Assembly (NCBI GenBank): GCA_934249215.1
Contig: CAKQKN010000070.1
Coordinates: forward strand, 1-6,806
Reading direction: 5' to 3'
DNA from: an uncultured Clostridia bacterium
Lineage (GTDB): Bacteria; Bacillota; Clostridia; Christensenellales; Borkfalkiaceae
DNA: 6,806 nt
A program made the position numbers and the translations under genes. Of this stretch, positions 5,307 to 6,806 are shown piece by piece. The notes under the pieces are model-generated. The model saw only the letters and a program-made list of their open reading frames with translations. It was not told where the DNA came from and ran no database searches. Positions within the stretch are counted from its first letter, which is position 1; each line of letters starts with the position of its first letter.

Positions 5307-6043
5307 TGAAAATTCTTATTTGTAACGACGACGGTATTAACAGCGAGGGTATTATTGCTCTCGCTTTAATGCTGTATAAGAAAGGACACGAAATAACCGT
5401 CGTTGCGCCCGACGGAAATCGATCCTCATACTCTCACCACGTCAACTTTTACACGGACGTCACCGTACGCAAAGTTGATTTTGCCGAGGGCATAGAGGCT
5501 TACGCTCTTTCGGGTACGCCCGCGGACTGCGCCTTATACGGTTTGCGCGGGCTCGACAAAGAGTTCGATATTTTGTGTTCGGGTATAAACGTCGGTTCCA
5601 ACCTCGGAACGGAAGTGCTGTATTCGGGCACGGTCGCCGCTTGCGAAGAAGCCGCTACTCTCGGCGTGAAATCGATCGCGTTTTCCTATTGCGGGCGGGG
5701 CGCGAGCAGGGCGAACTATCGTACGATCGCGGAAATCTGCGGCGCGGTTTTCGACAAACTCGCTTTAAAACTCGGTTCGGACTACGTTCTTAACGTGAAC
5801 GTTCCGAGCGAGAACGCGAATCCCGAAGAAACGAAAATCACTCCGCTCGGCAGACGGTTATATTCCAACGCGCACGAGTGGAAGAACGAAAACACGTATA
5901 TGCTCACGGGCATGCCTCTTCCGCTCGATAACCCGTCCGACTGCGACGTCGTCTGGGCGGAGAAAGGCTACGTTACCGCAACGCCCGTAACGGTTGACCG
6001 CACGGCGCATTCCGCGGTGGCGGACTTAAAGGGTAAAATATGA
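5306..6043 (+). CDS. surE: 5'/3'-nucleotidase SurE
   Basis: A 245-residue metal-dependent phosphatase that dephosphorylates nucleoside monophosphates, near the family's usual 245-265. The metal site is visible: NDDG (7-10, D8 and D9) at the N-terminus, NRS (38-40, S40 the likely metal-binding serine) and SGINVGSNLG (92-101, N95). Also present are GTPADC (70-75), YSGTVAAC (106-113) and VLNVNVP. Its ATG shares its A with the TAA stop of oadA (TAATG), and the only ribosome binding site candidate is a weak AAGG about 13 nt upstream, so translation probably depends on reinitiation after oadA. There is no functional link between SurE and decarboxylation that I know of; co-transcription may be incidental. 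Identification is firm. Confidence 0.95.
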   Translation: MKILICNDDGINSEGIIALALMLYKKGHEITVVAPDGNRSSYSHHVNFYTDVTVRKVDFAEGIEAYALSGTPADCALYGLRGLDKEFDILCSGINVGSNLGTEVLYSGTVAACEEAATLGVKSIAFSYCGRGASRANYRTIAEICGAVFDKLALKLGSDYVLNVNVPSENANPEETKITPLGRRLYSNAHEWKNENTYMLTGMPLPLDNPSDCDVVWAEKGYVTATPVTVDRTAHSAVADLKGKI

Positions 6044-6806
6044 AAGTCGTCGTGATCGGCGGCGGCGCCGCAGGAATGGCTTGCGCATATTTTTCCGCGC
6101 TTAACGGAAACGAAGTCGTTCTCGTCGAAAAAAACGAGAAACTCGGCAAAAAAGTTTATATAACGGGAAAGGGCAGGTGTAACGTCACCAACGATTGCGA
6201 AGCCGAAGAATTTCTTTCAAACGTCGTGACGAACCCGCGTTTTATGATCGGCGCGATCCGCTCGTTCTCGACCGCGGACACGATGAATCTTCTCGAAAAT
6301 CTCGGTTTGAGGCTCAAAGTCGAGCGCGGCAACAGGGTTTTTCCCGTTTCCGACAAATCGTCCGACGTCATAAAGACTTTCGAACGCGGGCTTAAATCGG
6401 TCGGCGTCGATATAAGGCTGAACACCGAAGTTAAAAGTCTTAACGCCGAAAACGGCGAAATTCGCGGCGTGACCGTGAAAGATCTCGCGACGGACGAAAA
6501 AGAAAATATCGATTGTGAAAAAGTCGTCGTCTGCACGGGCGGGCTCAGTTATCCGTCCACGGGCAGCACTGGCGACGGCTACGAGTTCGCAAAAAAACTC
6601 GGTCACACGGTGATAAAACCAAGACCGTGTTTGTGCGGCGTGCTCTTGCGCGGCGATTTTTCCGCGCTTGCCGGTTTATCTTTGAAAAATATCGGATATA
6701 CGGTATATTGCGGCGGCAAAAAAATTTACGAAGATTTCGGCGAAATGCTGTTTACGCACAAAGGCATTTCCGGACCCGTCGTTCTTTCGTCCTCGAGTTA
6801 TATGAG
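6040..6806 (+). CDS. NAD(P)/FAD-dependent oxidoreductase, HI0933/YhiN (BaiN-like), 3' end missing
   Basis: The first 255 codons of a flavoprotein whose relatives have about 400-420 residues; the frame is open to the window end, so it is cut by the boundary and not broken. The FAD-binding Rossmann loop GGGAAG lies at 7-12, then the family signatures TGKGRCNVTN (42-51), RGNRVFPVSDKSSDV (96-110), CTGGLSYPSTGSTGDGY (165-181) and GEMLFTHKGISGP (234-246). These fit Pfam HI0933, a family of uncertain physiological role; one clostridial member has been tied to bile-acid dehydroxylation, but that should not be carried over here. A CLC pair at 197-199 is a small local oddity. The ATG overlaps the surE TGA (ATGA, 4 nt), typical of coupled operon genes. 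No usable ribosome binding site is seen other than a distant weak one. Confidence 0.93.
   Translation, partial: MKVVVIGGGAAGMACAYFSALNGNEVVLVEKNEKLGKKVYITGKGRCNVTNDCEAEEFLSNVVTNPRFMIGAIRSFSTADTMNLLENLGLRLKVERGNRVFPVSDKSSDVIKTFERGLKSVGVDIRLNTEVKSLNAENGEIRGVTVKDLATDEKENIDCEKVVVCTGGLSYPSTGSTGDGYEFAKKLGHTVIKPRPCLCGVLLRGDFSALAGLSLKNIGYTVYCGGKKIYEDFGEMLFTHKGISGPVVLSSSSYM

Overview
The window looks like anaerobic Bacillota, most likely a gut-type Clostridia lineage. That call rests on remembered gene content, strong Shine-Dalgarno sites, moderate GC coding DNA with GC-rich third positions and AT-rich promoter DNA; no marker gene is present to settle it. All seven genes lie on the + strand, and together with their spacing they read as one transcription unit that continues past the right edge.

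Positions 1-312 hold no gene I can support. They carry a weak terminator-like hairpin at the left edge, a GC-rich hairpin, two candidate sigma-A-type promoters and three small AT-rich inverted repeats built on AAATCG. From 313 to 5306 lies a five-gene biotin-dependent, sodium-coupled carboxyltransferase/decarboxylase cluster. The order is a divergent crotonase-fold carboxyltransferase (12S/MmdA-like), OadG (gamma, small membrane anchor), a free-standing biotin carrier protein, OadB (beta, the Na+-translocating membrane subunit) and OadA (5S-like pyruvate/oxaloacetate carboxyltransferase without its own biotin domain). Spacers are 5, 29, 10 and 18 nt. From 5306 follow surE (stop and start overlap by 1 nt) and an incomplete HI0933/YhiN-type flavoprotein (4-nt overlap, cut by the window end).

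In the expected mechanism, OadA moves a carboxyl group between oxaloacetate or pyruvate and the biotin on the carrier protein. OadB then decarboxylates carboxybiotin and exports Na+, with OadG holding the soluble parts to the membrane. The extra 12S-like protein would add a CoA-ester carboxyl donor or acceptor, as in transcarboxylase. However, it lacks several hallmark active-site motifs of that family, so its role is open. The points most worth a second look are the presence of both carboxyltransferase types beside one Na+ pump, the eroded motifs of the first, and an EAMKR instead of EAMKM biotin site.
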